Both the position numbers and the translations under genes were made by a program. The notes below the pieces were generated by a model. The model saw nothing but the letters and a program-made list of their open reading frames with translations, searched no databases and was not told the DNA's origin. From positions 372,001-436,000 of the forward strand of contig NZ_QXXQ01000002.1 in NCBI RefSeq assembly GCF_003570715.1: a stretch of DNA of 64,000 bases, given 5' to 3'. The DNA is from Gemmobacter lutimaris. GTDB taxonomy: Bacteria; Pseudomonadota; Alphaproteobacteria; Rhodobacterales; Rhodobacteraceae. Every line of letters starts with the position of its first letter. Positions within the stretch are counted from its first letter, which is position 1. This document shows positions 42,448-51,275 of the stretch, in pieces.

Positions 42448-43272
42448 ATGACCGACGACGCCCGCCAGCACCCGTTTCGTGACAGCCATCAGGACGTGGC
42501 GGCGACCCACCGTATTCCCGATACGCCGCAGACCCGTGCCCCGGCGTATCGGCTGGCCTTCACCGACACCGATTTTCTGATGCGCGAGGAGCTGCGGCCG
42601 GTACGGCTGCAACTGGAGTTGCTCAAGCCGCAGATGGTGCTGGACGAACGCGGGATCGAATCCACCATCGTGCTGTTTGGCGGCGCCCGTATCCCGGCGC
42701 CTGACCACAAGGAAGCGGCGAAAACCCCGGTTCTGGCGGAACTGTCGAAATATTACGACGAGGCGCGGCGCTTTGCCCGGATGATGACCGAGCGCAGCCT
42801 GCAAAGCTATGGTCGTGAGAATGTAATCGTGACCGGAGGCGGGCCGGGGGTGATGGAGGCCGGCAACCGCGGCGCCGATGATGCGGGCGGCCAGTCCATC
42901 GGGCTGAATATCGTGCTGCCGCATGAACAGGCACCGAATGCCTATGTGACGCCCGACCTGTCGTTCAACTTCCACTACTTCGCCATCCGCAAGATGCATT
43001 TCCTGATGCGGGCCAAGGCGATCTGCATCTTCCCCGGCGGCTTTGGCACGCTGGACGAGATGTTCGAAAGCCTGACCCTGATCCAGACCCGGCGAATGCG
43101 GCCCGTGCCCTTCCTGCTGTTCGGGCGCGGGTTCTGGGAGAAGATTATCAACTGGCAGGCCCTAGCCGAGGCCGGCACCATCAGTCCCGAGGATCTGGAC
43201 CTGTTCCGTTATGTCGATACCGCGGAAGAGGCGGTGGCCATCATCGACGGCTGGCAGGAACCCTGCCCCTGA
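42448..43272 (+). CDS. LOG-family (TIGR00730-type) nucleotide 5'-monophosphate nucleosidase
   Basis: 274 aa from ATG 42448 (AAGGAAG upstream). The LOG signatures are GGGPGVMEAGNRGADDAGG and PGGFGTLDEMFESLTLIQT, with the catalytic Glu in PGGxGTxxE. Family members release bases from nucleoside monophosphates (PpnN-like) or activate cytokinins. A long N-terminal arm (about 80 residues) precedes the Rossmann domain, as in larger bacterial homologues. Divergent from dapD. Confidence 0.85.
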   Translation: MTDDARQHPFRDSHQDVAATHRIPDTPQTRAPAYRLAFTDTDFLMREELRPVRLQLELLKPQMVLDERGIESTIVLFGGARIPAPDHKEAAKTPVLAELSKYYDEARRFARMMTERSLQSYGRENVIVTGGGPGVMEAGNRGADDAGGQSIGLNIVLPHEQAPNAYVTPDLSFNFHYFAIRKMHFLMRAKAICIFPGGFGTLDEMFESLTLIQTRRMRPVPFLLFGRGFWEKIINWQALAEAGTISPEDLDLFRYVDTAEEAVAIIDGWQEPCP

Positions 43273-43289
43273 TCACTGTCCCCTGATGC

Positions 43290-44543
43290 CTAGCGCAGGG
43301 CGCGGCCCTTGATAATGGCGTCGCGGCCAAAGCGGGCGCGGATTTGATCGGTCGCGGCCTCTGCCTTCGCCCGGGTGGCGGCCTGCGGGTCCAGGAGATC
43401 GGCAGTGGTGTCAGCCTCCTGCCCCGGCACCAGATCGGCGATGCCGCAGCCGATCAGCCGGTAGGCGGCCCCCTTCGGCACCTGATCGAACAGCGCCCGC
43501 GCCTCGCGGTAGATGCGGTCAGCCATCTGCGTCGGCGCGGGCAGGGCGTGGCGTCGGCTGACCTGCACGAAATCCGCACGTTTCAGCTTCAGCGTCACGG
43601 TCCGGCCCGCCAACCCCTTCGCCTTCGCCCGGTCGGCCACCTGCACCGCCAGCCGCCACAGATGCCCGTCCAGCAGATCGGCATCGGCGGTATCCTCGTT
43701 GAAGGTGGTCTCTTTCGAGATGGTCTTGAGCTTTTCGTCCCGGCTGACGCGGCGGCTGTCCTGCCCGCGCGCCAGATGCCAGAGCCGCCCGCCCATATGG
43801 CCGAAACGCGCCACCAGATCCGCCTGATCCCAGCGCAGCAGGTCAGCGATGGTGCGGATGCCCGCCGTTTCCAGCGCGGTCTGGGTGGCGGTGCCGACGC
43901 CCCAGATGATGCGGACGGGTTTCGGGGTCAGAAAGGCTTCGGTCTCGGCCTGACCGATCACCGAAAACCCGCGCGGCTTGTCGAGGTCAGAAGCGATCTT
44001 GGCCAGAAACTTGTTATGCGACAGGCCGATGGAGCCGGAGATGCCCAACTCTGTCTCCATCCGCCGCACAAGGCGAGCCAGCATCACCGCAGGCGGCGCG
44101 CCATGCAGACGCGCGGTGCCGGTGAGGTCGAGGAAAGCCTCATCAAGGCTCAGAGGTTCGATGGCAGGGGTCATATCCTCCATCATGGCGCGGATTTTGC
44201 GCGACACCTCGGCATAGACCTGTATGCGCGGCTTGATGACCACGGCAGAGGGGCAGAGCTTCAGCGCCTGAAACATCGGCATGGCCGAACGCACACCGGA
44301 AATCCGCGCGATATAGCAGCATGTGGAAACCACACCCCGCGTGCCGCCGCCCACGATGACCGGCTTGTCGGCCAGATCAGGATTGTCGCGTTTCTCGACC
44401 GAGGCATAGAAAGCGTCGCAATCCATATGGGCGATGGACAGATCCCAAAGCTCGGGGTGTGACAGCACGCGCGGGCTGCGACAGGCCGGGCAGCGGCTGC
44501 CGGTGTCGAAGGCGGTCAGGCAGGAACGGCAAAGCGCGGGCAT
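43290..44543 (-). CDS. dinB: DNA polymerase IV with N-terminal zinc ribbon
   Basis: 417 aa from ATG 44543 (AAAAGGT upstream; ATG 44558 also possible). Y-family translesion polymerase. The palm contains HMDCDAFYASVEKRDNP and LSLDEAFLDLTGTARL with the catalytic acidic residues; FLAKIASDLDKPRGFSVI and IWGVGTATQTAL follow. Before the catalytic domain is CRSCLTAFDTGSRCPACRSP, two CxxC pairs forming a zinc ribbon, absent from E. coli DinB. No LexA box was recognised. It lies downstream of dadA with repeat C between. Confidence 0.92.
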   Translation of the reverse strand: MPALCRSCLTAFDTGSRCPACRSPRVLSHPELWDLSIAHMDCDAFYASVEKRDNPDLADKPVIVGGGTRGVVSTCCYIARISGVRSAMPMFQALKLCPSAVVIKPRIQVYAEVSRKIRAMMEDMTPAIEPLSLDEAFLDLTGTARLHGAPPAVMLARLVRRMETELGISGSIGLSHNKFLAKIASDLDKPRGFSVIGQAETEAFLTPKPVRIIWGVGTATQTALETAGIRTIADLLRWDQADLVARFGHMGGRLWHLARGQDSRRVSRDEKLKTISKETTFNEDTADADLLDGHLWRLAVQVADRAKAKGLAGRTVTLKLKRADFVQVSRRHALPAPTQMADRIYREARALFDQVPKGAAYRLIGCGIADLVPGQEADTTADLLDPQAATRAKAEAATDQIRARFGRDAIIKGRALR

Positions 44544-44583
44544 GGCACCTTTTACCATACCCGCGCGACTCTGACAGTGGGGT

Positions 44584-44633
44584 GCAAATTCCTTCCTCAA
44601 GGAATTTGCAAAAGTTTTCAGGAAAACTTTTGC
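44584..44633. repeat. Double-hairpin intergenic repeat, copy C
   Basis: Stem 1: 44584-44594 with 44599-44609 (GCAAATTCCTT arm, 4-base loop). Stem 2: 44608-44619 with 44622-44633 (GCAAAAGTTTTC arm, 2-base loop). Both are perfect and share the middle GC. Stem 2 is identical over 26 bases to copy A read on the other strand. It lies between dadA and dinB, 1 nt past the dadA stop, so dadA transcripts end in it. Confidence 0.82.
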
Positions 44634-44634
44634 G

Positions 44635-45930
44635 TCACGCGGGGACCGGGCGGAAGGCCGGGCGCGCGCTGCGCTTGCGCTCATACCGGGCATAGCCCAG
44701 ATCGGTGTGTTCAATCTCTGGCGCGCGGCCCGAGATGATGTCGGCCAGCAGACGGCCCGAGCCGCAGGACATCGTCCAGCCCAGCGTGCCGTGGCCGGTG
44801 TTGAGGAAAAGGTTCGAGATCGGCGAGCGGCCGACGATCGGTGTGCCATCGGGCGTCATCGGACGCAGCCCGGTCCAGAACTGGGCCTGCGACTGATCGC
44901 CCGCGCCACCGAACAGGTCTTCAACCGAATGGGTCAGTGTGGCTTGCCGTTTGGGGTTCAGGCTCAGGTCGAAGCCCGCGATTTCGGCCATGCCGCCCAC
45001 GCGGATGCGGTCGCCCAGCCGGGTAATGGCGATCTTGTAGGTTTCATCCATCACGGTCGAAACCGGCGCACGGCTTTCATCGACCACCGGCACGGTGATC
45101 GAATAGCCCTTCAGCGGATAGACCGGCAGCGCGATGCCCAGAGGCGCCGCCAGCAGGGGCGAATAAGACCCCATGGCCAGCACGAAGCTATCGGCATGCA
45201 CCCGGCCTTCCGAGGTTTCCACATAGGCGACGCGGCCCATCTCGGTATGGATGCGCTGGATCGACACCCCCCAGCGGAATTCGACACCGGCGGCGGCCGC
45301 CATATCGGCCAGACGGTTGGTGAACTTGAAGCAATCGCCGGTTTCATCGCCCGGCAGGCGCAGCCCGCCCGCGATCTTGTCAGCGCTGGCGGCCAGACCC
45401 GGCTCGGCGGCGACGCAGCCCGCGCGGTCCAGCACCTCGAAGGCCACGCCATCCTCGCGCAGAACCTCGATGTCTTTCGCGGCGCCTTCCACCTGCTTTT
45501 GCGTGCGGAACAGTTGCAGCGTGCCCTGCGTGCGCTCGTCATAGGCGATGCCGGTTTCGGCGCGCAACTCGCCCAGACAATCGCGCGAATATTCCGCCAA
45601 CCGCACCATGCGCGACTTGTTCACATGGTAGGCGTCTGCGGTGCAGTTCATCAGCATTTTCGCCATCCAGCTCAGCTTGGCGAAATCGGGGCGCGGCTGG
45701 ATGACCAGCGGCGCATGCTTCTGGAACATCCATTTCATCGCCTTCAGCGGGATGCCCGGCGCGGCCCAGGGGGCGGAATAGCCGGGGCTGACCTCGCCCG
45801 CATTGGCGAAAGAGGTTTCCAGCGCGGGGGCGGGCTGACGGTCGATCACCGTCACCTGATGGCCCTGACGGCTGAGATACCAGGCCGAGGTTACACCGAT
45901 GACACCTGCGCCGAGGATGACGATTTTCAT
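44635..45930 (-). CDS. dadA: D-amino acid dehydrogenase
   Basis: 431 aa. FAD-dependent oxidation of D-amino acids (chiefly D-alanine) to oxo acids, feeding electrons to the respiratory chain. Start [20 protein letters not shown] is the FAD-binding G-x-G-x-x-G. DadA hallmarks follow: [49 protein letters not shown] and [17 protein letters not shown]. No racemase gene is adjacent. A TATCAT -10-like box lies about 35 nt upstream (45968-45963, minus strand). Confidence 0.93.
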   Translation of the reverse strand: MKIVILGAGVIGVTSAWYLSRQGHQVTVIDRQPAPALETSFANAGEVSPGYSAPWAAPGIPLKAMKWMFQKHAPLVIQPRPDFAKLSWMAKMLMNCTADAYHVNKSRMVRLAEYSRDCLGELRAETGIAYDERTQGTLQLFRTQKQVEGAAKDIEVLREDGVAFEVLDRAGCVAAEPGLAASADKIAGGLRLPGDETGDCFKFTNRLADMAAAAGVEFRWGVSIQRIHTEMGRVAYVETSEGRVHADSFVLAMGSYSPLLAAPLGIALPVYPLKGYSITVPVVDESRAPVSTVMDETYKIAITRLGDRIRVGGMAEIAGFDLSLNPKRQATLTHSVEDLFGGAGDQSQAQFWTGLRPMTPDGTPIVGRSPISNLFLNTGHGTLGWTMSCGSGRLLADIISGRAPEIEHTDLGYARYERKRSARPAFRPVPA

Positions 45931-46191
45931 GGGCCGCTCCGCCAGTTGAAAGCCATGTGCAAATGATACCTTTTTGTCATGGAATTTTCTGGCGTTCTGC
46001 GGGTGCGAAATGCCCGGCTTCGGGAAAGTATTGCGTCAATGCCCGCTCTGGCGGAATATATCATCGACATGGCGTAAATATGCGCTGATCTGTCCCGACA
46101 ATCTGGCCCTGTGCGGTGGAATCACTTGCCTATTGATCAGGCGGTTTGTGAAGTCCATCTTGGCGGGGATTGAATACCGGAGTTATCTGTC
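45931..46191. other. Divergent intergenic region dadA / SPFH gene
   Basis: 261 bp, more AT-rich than its surroundings, holding both divergent promoters. A TATCAT box (minus strand, 45968-45963) is a -10 candidate for dadA, without a clear -35. CGGAG at about 46179 serves as ribosome site of the SPFH gene. A 125-codon open frame beginning at 45974 reads into the SPFH gene and does not look like protein. Confidence 0.4.
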
Positions 46192-47073
46192 ATGGATTTC
46201 GAAACCCTCATCGGTGGCAACGCCATCTTTCTTGCGCTTGCCGCCTTTGTCATCCTCTGCATCTTCCTTGGCGTGCGGATCGTGCCGCAAAGCCAGAAGC
46301 ATGTGGTGGAACGCTTTGGCAGGCTGCGCGCGGTGCTGGGGCCGGGGTTGAACTTCGTCGTGCCCTTCCTTGACAGGATCGCGCACAAGGTCTCGATCCT
46401 TGAACGGCAGTTGCCCAATGCCAGCCAGGACGCGATCACCGCCGACAACGTGCTGGTGAAAGTGGAAACCAGCGTGTTCTACCGCATCACCGAGCCGGAA
46501 AAGACCGTCTACCGTATCCGCGATGTGGATGGCGCCATTGCCACCACGGTCGCCGGGATCGTGCGGTCGGAAATCGGCAAGCTGGAGCTGGATCAGGTGC
46601 AATCGAACCGGGCCGACCTTATCGCCAAGGTGCGCGAGCAGGTCGCTGTGATGGTCGATGACTGGGGGATCGAGGTGACGCGGGCCGAAATTCTTGACGT
46701 CAATCTGGACGAGGCGACCCGTGCCGCGATGCTTCAGCAGTTGAATGCCGAACGCGCCCGCCGCGCGCAGGTGACCGAGGCGGAGGGCAAGAAGCGCGCG
46801 GTAGAGCTGAACGCCGAGGCGGAGCTTTATGCGGCCGAGCAGCAGGCCAAGGCCCGCCGCATCCTTGCCGATGCCGAGGCCTATTCGACCGGGGTCATCG
46901 CGCAGGCGATCCGGGAAAACGGGTTGGAGGCGGCGCAATATCAGGTGGCGCTGAAACAGGTGGAGGCTCTGTCGGAGGTTGCCAGGGGCGACGGCAAGCA
47001 GACCATCCTCATGCCCGCACAGGCGCTGGAGGCGTTCGGCAATGCCTTCCAGATGCTGAAAGGGCGGGGCTGA
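46192..47073 (+). CDS. SPFH/Band 7 (stomatin-type, QmcA-like) membrane protein
   Basis: 293 aa. One N-terminal membrane anchor (about 8-27, AIFLALAAFVILCIFLGVRI), then the SPFH domain: VVERFGRLRAVLGPGLNFVV, TADNVLVKVETSVFYRITEP and the VRSEIGKLELDQV segment, followed by a long Ala/Glu-rich coiled coil (about 180-250). Such proteins form ring-like membrane microdomain scaffolds and modulate proteases. It is followed 2 nt later by the NfeD gene, its usual partner. Confidence 0.92.
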   Translation: MDFETLIGGNAIFLALAAFVILCIFLGVRIVPQSQKHVVERFGRLRAVLGPGLNFVVPFLDRIAHKVSILERQLPNASQDAITADNVLVKVETSVFYRITEPEKTVYRIRDVDGAIATTVAGIVRSEIGKLELDQVQSNRADLIAKVREQVAVMVDDWGIEVTRAEILDVNLDEATRAAMLQQLNAERARRAQVTEAEGKKRAVELNAEAELYAAEQQAKARRILADAEAYSTGVIAQAIRENGLEAAQYQVALKQVEALSEVARGDGKQTILMPAQALEAFGNAFQMLKGRG

Positions 47074-47075
47074 TC

Positions 47076-47336
47076 ATGGCCTGGTGGCTCTGGGTCGCCG
47101 GGGGCTTCGTTCTGGGCATCGTCGAGGTGCTGGCGCCGGGATATGTGTTCCTTGGTTTCGCGCTGGGGGCGCTGGCGGTCGGCCTTGGTCTCTGGACCGG
47201 GCTGCTGACGTTGGCGCTGCCTGCCCAGATCGCGGTTTTCGCGCTGGTTTCGGTGGCTGCCTGGGCGGTGCTGCGCCGGATTTTTCCGCATCAGCGCGGC
47301 GAGGTGAAGCGCTGGACGCGCGACATCAATGACTGA
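47076..47336 (+). CDS. NfeD-like short membrane protein
   Basis: 86 aa with two to three membrane segments (WWLWVAGGFVLGIVEVLAPG, FLGFALGALAVGLGLW, IAVFALVSVAAWAVLRRIF) and a short basic tail. This is the short-form NfeD lacking the protease domain and most of the OB fold. Pairing with SPFH proteins is a well-known genomic association. It starts 2 nt after the SPFH stop. Confidence 0.85.
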   Translation: MAWWLWVAGGFVLGIVEVLAPGYVFLGFALGALAVGLGLWTGLLTLALPAQIAVFALVSVAAWAVLRRIFPHQRGEVKRWTRDIND

Positions 47337-47397
47337 ATAGGGGAACCCGCCCCGCGCCTGCCACGTTGGTCCGCCAGAAACCCGGACAAGGGGAAAG

Positions 47398-47670
47398 ATG
47401 ATGACCGACAACAACATGCGCGAGGCGTCGCCTCGGACAACCCATATCCATACTTCGGAAAACCGTGGCTTTGCCACCGGCTTCATGCTGTTCGTTCTGG
47501 GCGGCGTGGTGGCAGTTCTGGCAATCCTCTGGTTTGCCATGGCCAATCCCACGGGCGGGCCTTCGTCTGCCCCGCAAGGCGGTGATGTCAATCTGACGAT
47601 TGAAAGCCCGGCCGTGCCAAGCCCTTCTGAAAGTGCGGCTCCGGCAGAACCGGCACCTGCGGGTAACTGA
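47398..47670 (+). CDS. Small single-pass membrane protein, unknown function
   Basis: 90 aa. Polar N-terminus of about 27 residues, one hydrophobic helix (GFMLFVLGGVVAVLAILWFAMA, split as FMLFVLGGVVAVLAILWF), then a low-complexity Pro/Ser/Ala/Glu tail (SPAVPSPSESAAPAEPAPAG) likely in the periplasm. GGGGAAAG lies upstream of ATG 47398. I know no family. Convergent with the HxlR gene, whose end lies 7 nt further on. Confidence 0.65.
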   Translation: MMTDNNMREASPRTTHIHTSENRGFATGFMLFVLGGVVAVLAILWFAMANPTGGPSSAPQGGDVNLTIESPAVPSPSESAAPAEPAPAGN

Positions 47671-47677
47671 CTGGCCG

Positions 47678-48064
47678 TCAGGTCGCGCCCTCGACCACGG
47701 GCGCGGCCTGACGCGCATCATAACGGGCCCGCGCTTGCCAGACCTCGGGCTGATGCGAGGTGGCCCAGTCGCGCAGAGGTTCGAGCCGCGTGATCAGACT
47801 GGTTCCAAGCGAGGTCACTGCATATTCCACCTGCGGCGGTGACAGCGGCAAGACCGTGCGCGTGATCAGCCCATCCCGTTCCAACTGGCGGAGCGTGACT
47901 GCCAGCATACGCTGCGAAATTCCGTCGATCACCCGGCGCAAGGCATTGAACCGGCAAGGCCCGTTCGACAGTTCCAGCAGAACCAGCAAGGACCAGGCAT
48001 CGCCGATCCGGTCCAGCACATCGCGGATCGGGCAGGGCTGGTTGGTCAGGTCGCGTGGCGGCAA
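47678..48064 (-). CDS. HxlR-family transcriptional regulator
   Basis: 128 aa. HxlR winged helix: [57 protein letters not shown] (recognisable pieces [39 protein letters not shown]), then the wing [15 protein letters not shown]. The N-terminal Cys11 is often the redox sensor in this family. Divergent from an NmrA-like reductase gene, which it probably represses through the inverted repeat at 48134. Confidence 0.9.
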   Translation of the reverse strand: MPPRDLTNQPCPIRDVLDRIGDAWSLLVLLELSNGPCRFNALRRVIDGISQRMLAVTLRQLERDGLITRTVLPLSPPQVEYAVTSLGTSLITRLEPLRDWATSHQPEVWQARARYDARQAAPVVEGAT

Positions 48065-48133
48065 GGCGGTTCCCCCGGTGTTACCATGTGACGAAAGAAT
48101 GCGTATTCCGGTGCCCTCGGTCGGGGCGTATCA

Positions 48134-48150
48134 GGTTACTTATCGTAATC
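48134..48150. promoter_or_regulatory. HxlR operator candidate
   Basis: GGTTAC - 5 bases - GTAATC, an inverted repeat with one mismatch, in the 106-bp gap between the HxlR gene and the NmrA-like gene, 21 nt before the latter's start. GTA/TAC half-sites are typical of HxlR operators. Confidence 0.5.
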
Positions 48151-48170
48151 TGATAGCAAGGAAACAGGCA

Positions 48171-48797
48171 ATGAAGATCTTTCTGATTGGTGCAAGCGGC
48201 ATGATCGGTTCGCGTATTCTGGCCGAGGCGGTATCGCGCGGACATGAGGTGATCGCGGGCGCCCGGCGGCCAGAACGCATTGCGGCTTCGGCGCAGGTGC
48301 ACCCCGTGGCGGTGGATACCGCCGATCCCGAAGGGCTGGCCGCGCAGGCCGCGCAGGCGGATGTGATCGTCGCCGCCGCCTCTCCGCGCAGCACGGGCGA
48401 TGCGGTGGCCGAGATGGGCCAGATCGGCGCGGCGGTGATGCAGGCGGCAAAGGCAAGCGGCAGGCGGCTGGTGCTGGTGGGCGGCGCCGGATCGCTGAAC
48501 CTGCCTGATGGCAGCCCGTTGCTGCCGCATCTGCCGCAGGAATATAAGGCTGAGGCGACCGGCATGAAGGCCGTGCGTGACCGGCTGCGCGACTCGGATC
48601 TTGACTGGACGTTCTTCGCTCCGGCGGGGCTGATCCAGCCGGGCGAGCGGACAGGCAGCTTCCGTCTGGGCACCGATACGCTGATTTCCGACGCCGAGGG
48701 CAACAGCCGCATCAGTGCCGAGGATTATGCCGTGGCTTTGGTGGACGAACTGGAAACCCCCGCCCACCGCCGCGGCATGATGACGATCGGCTACTGA
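48171..48797 (+). CDS. NAD(P)H-binding NmrA-like oxidoreductase
   Basis: 208 aa from ATG 48171 (AAGGAAA upstream). Atypical SDR: N-terminal KIFLIGASGMIGSRILAEAV binds the nucleotide, with GHEVIAGARRP giving NADP preference. LVLVGGAGSLNLPDG and DWTFFAPAGLIQPGERTG are typical of this NmrA/YwnB group. Members include flavin or quinone reductase-like proteins, often controlled by a divergent HxlR, as here. Substrate unknown. Confidence 0.87.
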   Translation: MKIFLIGASGMIGSRILAEAVSRGHEVIAGARRPERIAASAQVHPVAVDTADPEGLAAQAAQADVIVAAASPRSTGDAVAEMGQIGAAVMQAAKASGRRLVLVGGAGSLNLPDGSPLLPHLPQEYKAEATGMKAVRDRLRDSDLDWTFFAPAGLIQPGERTGSFRLGTDTLISDAEGNSRISAEDYAVALVDELETPAHRRGMMTIGY

Positions 48798-48800
48798 GCC

Positions 48801-49496
48801 TCAGCGCGGCGGCAGTTCCGCGATGACGGCGCGGGCGGCGGCGGCCGGATCGGCCGCCTGCCAGACCGGGCGGCCGACCACGATGTGATCGGCGCCGTCG
48901 CCAATGGCTTGCGCCGGGGTCGCCACGCGCTTCTGGTCGCCCAGAGCGGCACCAGCGGGGCGCACCCCCGGCGTGACGATCAGCCGCCCCGCCGCCTGCG
49001 GCAGCGCGCGGATCATCGCGGCCTCCTGCGGGCTGGCGATCACGCCATCCGCCCCGGCCTCCAGCGCGCGGGCGGCGCGTTCCAGCGTGATTTCGTGGAT
49101 GTCGCCCGGCACGATCAGGTTCGCATCCAGATCGGCCCGGTCGAGCGAGGTCAGCACCGTTACCGCAAGGATCTTGGTGTTGCTGCCGCGCCGCCCCTCG
49201 GCCGCAGCCCGCACCACCTGCGGGTCGCCATGCACGGTCAGGAAATCGAGGTCATATTGCGCGATGCCGCGCACCGCCGCTTCGACAGTGGCGCCGATGT
49301 CGAACAGCTTCATGTCCAGAAACACCCGCTTGCCGCGTTCCTGCTTCAACTCGTTCGCCAGTGCGAAACCGCCGCCGGTCAGCATCCCCAGCCCGATCTT
49401 GTAAAAGGATACTGCATCGCCAAGGCGATCAGCCAGCGCGAGGCCCTGCACGACATTCGGCACGTCTAGCGCCACGATCAGACGGTCGTCGCTCAT
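48801..49496 (-). CDS. pyrF: Orotidine 5'-phosphate decarboxylase
   Basis: 231 aa from ATG 49496 (AAGGAG upstream). It makes UMP in the last step of pyrimidine synthesis. Motifs: LIVALDVPN, FYKIGLGML, and the catalytic FLDMKLFDIGATVEAAV (Asp-x-Lys-x-x-Asp), then TVHGDPQVVRAA and VTPGVRPAGAALGDQKRVATP and VGRPVWQAADP. Divergent from the ROK kinase; convergent with the NmrA-like gene, only 3 nt apart. Confidence 0.95.
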   Translation of the reverse strand: MSDDRLIVALDVPNVVQGLALADRLGDAVSFYKIGLGMLTGGGFALANELKQERGKRVFLDMKLFDIGATVEAAVRGIAQYDLDFLTVHGDPQVVRAAAEGRRGSNTKILAVTVLTSLDRADLDANLIVPGDIHEITLERAARALEAGADGVIASPQEAAMIRALPQAAGRLIVTPGVRPAGAALGDQKRVATPAQAIGDGADHIVVGRPVWQAADPAAAARAVIAELPPR

Positions 49497-49615
49497 CGGA
49501 TACTCCTTTTTTACGGGTGGTCCGGCGCGGTTTGCCGCCAAGGCGCCGGGGTGTCAACTGGTGGCTGGGCGGCACCGGCAACAGAATGCTAAGGAAGGCG
49601 GGGCAGGAGGCGCGG

Positions 49616-50524
49616 ATGCTGGCAGTTTTCGATATCGGTGGCACGAAGATCCGGGCGGCAGGTTCCGCCGCGCCGGGGCAGTTTGGCCCCGCCACGGACA
49701 TGCGCACCCCGCGCGAGGATCTGGCAGGGTTCATCGCTGCACTGGCCGGGTCCATCGCCACGATGGGGCCGGGGGTGCGGGGCATCGCCATTTCCATCGC
49801 GGGTTGCGTCGATCCGGTGTCGGGGCGGATGAAGGTGGCCAACATCCCCTGCCTTGATGGCCGCATCCCGGCCGAGGATCTGGGCACTGCACTGGGCCTG
49901 CCGGTCTGGATCGGCAATGATGCCGATTGCTTTGCCCTGGCCGAGGCCGCCGAGGGCGCGGGGCGCGGGCATCGAACAGTCTTCGGCGTTATCCTTGGCA
50001 CCGGGGTCGGCGGTGGGCTGGTGATCGACGGGCGGCTTGTGACCGGGGCCGGAGGTTTTGCCGGGGAATGGGGCCACGGGCCTGTGCAGGATCGCGCACC
50101 GCTGGGCCACGCCCTGCCACGATTCGCTTGTGGTTGTGGACAGGAGGGCTGTCTGGACGCCATCGGTGGCGCGCGCGGGATTGAGCGCCTGCACCGTGAT
50201 CTGCATGGGCAGGCCCTGCCCGCCGAGGCGATCACGACGGGCTGGCAGGCCGGCGATGCCGCGAGTTCGGAGACTGTGGCAGTGTGGCTGGAGGTTATGG
50301 CCGGGCCGCTGGCCATGGTGCTGAACGTGGTCGGCGCGACCTCGGTGCCGGTGGGTGGTGGGCTGGCCCGCGTGCCGGGGCTGGTGGCGGCGCTGGATGC
50401 GGCAGTATCGGCGCGGCGGCTCTGGCAGGCGCCGGGGTCGGTGGTGGTGCCTGCGGCGCTGCCCGGTGATCCGGGGCTGGTGGGTGCGGCCCATGCCGGC
50501 TGGCAGGCACTGGTGCCATGCTGA
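49616..50524 (+). CDS. ROK-family sugar kinase
   Basis: 302 aa from ATG 49616, with AGGAGG upstream. ATP site AVFDIGGTKIRAA at the start, PVWIGNDADCFALAEA (catalytic Asp), GVILGTGVGGGLVIDG, and the zinc-binding FACGCGQEGCLDAIGGARG (CxCGxxGC) with its preceding Gly-His. It phosphorylates a hexose or N-acetylhexosamine; no sugar transporter is beside it, so the sugar is not assigned. Overlaps cutC by 7 nt. Confidence 0.88.
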   Translation: MLAVFDIGGTKIRAAGSAAPGQFGPATDMRTPREDLAGFIAALAGSIATMGPGVRGIAISIAGCVDPVSGRMKVANIPCLDGRIPAEDLGTALGLPVWIGNDADCFALAEAAEGAGRGHRTVFGVILGTGVGGGLVIDGRLVTGAGGFAGEWGHGPVQDRAPLGHALPRFACGCGQEGCLDAIGGARGIERLHRDLHGQALPAEAITTGWQAGDAASSETVAVWLEVMAGPLAMVLNVVGATSVPVGGGLARVPGLVAALDAAVSARRLWQAPGSVVVPAALPGDPGLVGAAHAGWQALVPC

Positions 50525-51231
50525 TCGAGGTCTGCGCGGCCACGCCAGAAAGCATCGCCGCCGCCGTCGCGGGCGGGGCCGGGCGGATCGAGCTGTGCTC
50601 CGCGCTGGAACTGGGGGGCCTTACGCCCTCGGCCGGGCTGATGCGGCAGGCGGCGGGCTGCGGCCTGCCGGTCTTCGCCATGATCCGCCCCCGCGCCGGT
50701 GATTTCTGCTGGAGCGCGGCAGAGATGGACCTGATGTGCGACGACATCGCCACCGCCCGCGCCGCCGGGATGGCGGGGGTGGTGCTGGGTGCCTCGCGCG
50801 CCGACGGGCGGCTCCACCGCGCGGCACTGGCGCGGCTGGTGGCAGCGGCTCATGGCATGCGGCTGACCCTGCATCGCTGCTTTGACCTGACGCCGGATCG
50901 GGCCGAGGCGGTGGAGATGGCGGTTGCCCTTGGGTTCCACCGTATCCTGACCTCGGGCCATGCGCTGCGGGCTGAGGAAGGTCTTGCGGCGCTGGCCGAG
51001 GTGCAGCGGCTGGCGGCTGGGCGGCTGTCGGTCATGGCCGGATCGGGTGTGACGGCGGCCAATGCCGCGCGGTTCACCGCGTTGGGGCTGCGTGAACTCC
51101 ATGCCTCCTGCGCCGCCGCGCGCCCTGCGCCCGCTGCGGCTGCCGCCTTCGGCTTTGCCGCGCCTGAAATCCGCGAAACCCGCGCCGATCTGGTAGCGGC
51201 ACTCGTCCGCGCTGCCGCATTGACAAGCTGA
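50518..51231 (+). CDS. cutC: CutC family protein
   Basis: 237 aa, overlapping the ROK gene by 7 nt. TIM-barrel CutC signatures: IEVCAATPESIAAAVAGGAGRIELCSALELGGLTPS (pieces AGGAGRIELCSALELGGLTP), VFAMIRPRAGDFCWS, LTLHRCFDLTPD, RILTSGHAL and SVMAGSGVTAANAARF. Named for copper homeostasis in E. coli, but the molecular role is disputed. The conserved Cys/His residues are present. Confidence 0.9.
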   Translation: MLIEVCAATPESIAAAVAGGAGRIELCSALELGGLTPSAGLMRQAAGCGLPVFAMIRPRAGDFCWSAAEMDLMCDDIATARAAGMAGVVLGASRADGRLHRAALARLVAAAHGMRLTLHRCFDLTPDRAEAVEMAVALGFHRILTSGHALRAEEGLAALAEVQRLAAGRLSVMAGSGVTAANAARFTALGLRELHASCAAARPAPAAAAAFGFAAPEIRETRADLVAALVRAAALTS

Positions 51232-51275
51232 CCCTGCCGGGGTTCGATTCCGCCAAACCCGATACGAGGCACGCC

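Noticed and set aside
45974-46351. 125-codon frame upstream of the SPFH gene
   Set aside because: It overlaps the SPFH gene in another frame, is Ser/Cys/Trp-rich without pattern, and has no ribosome site.
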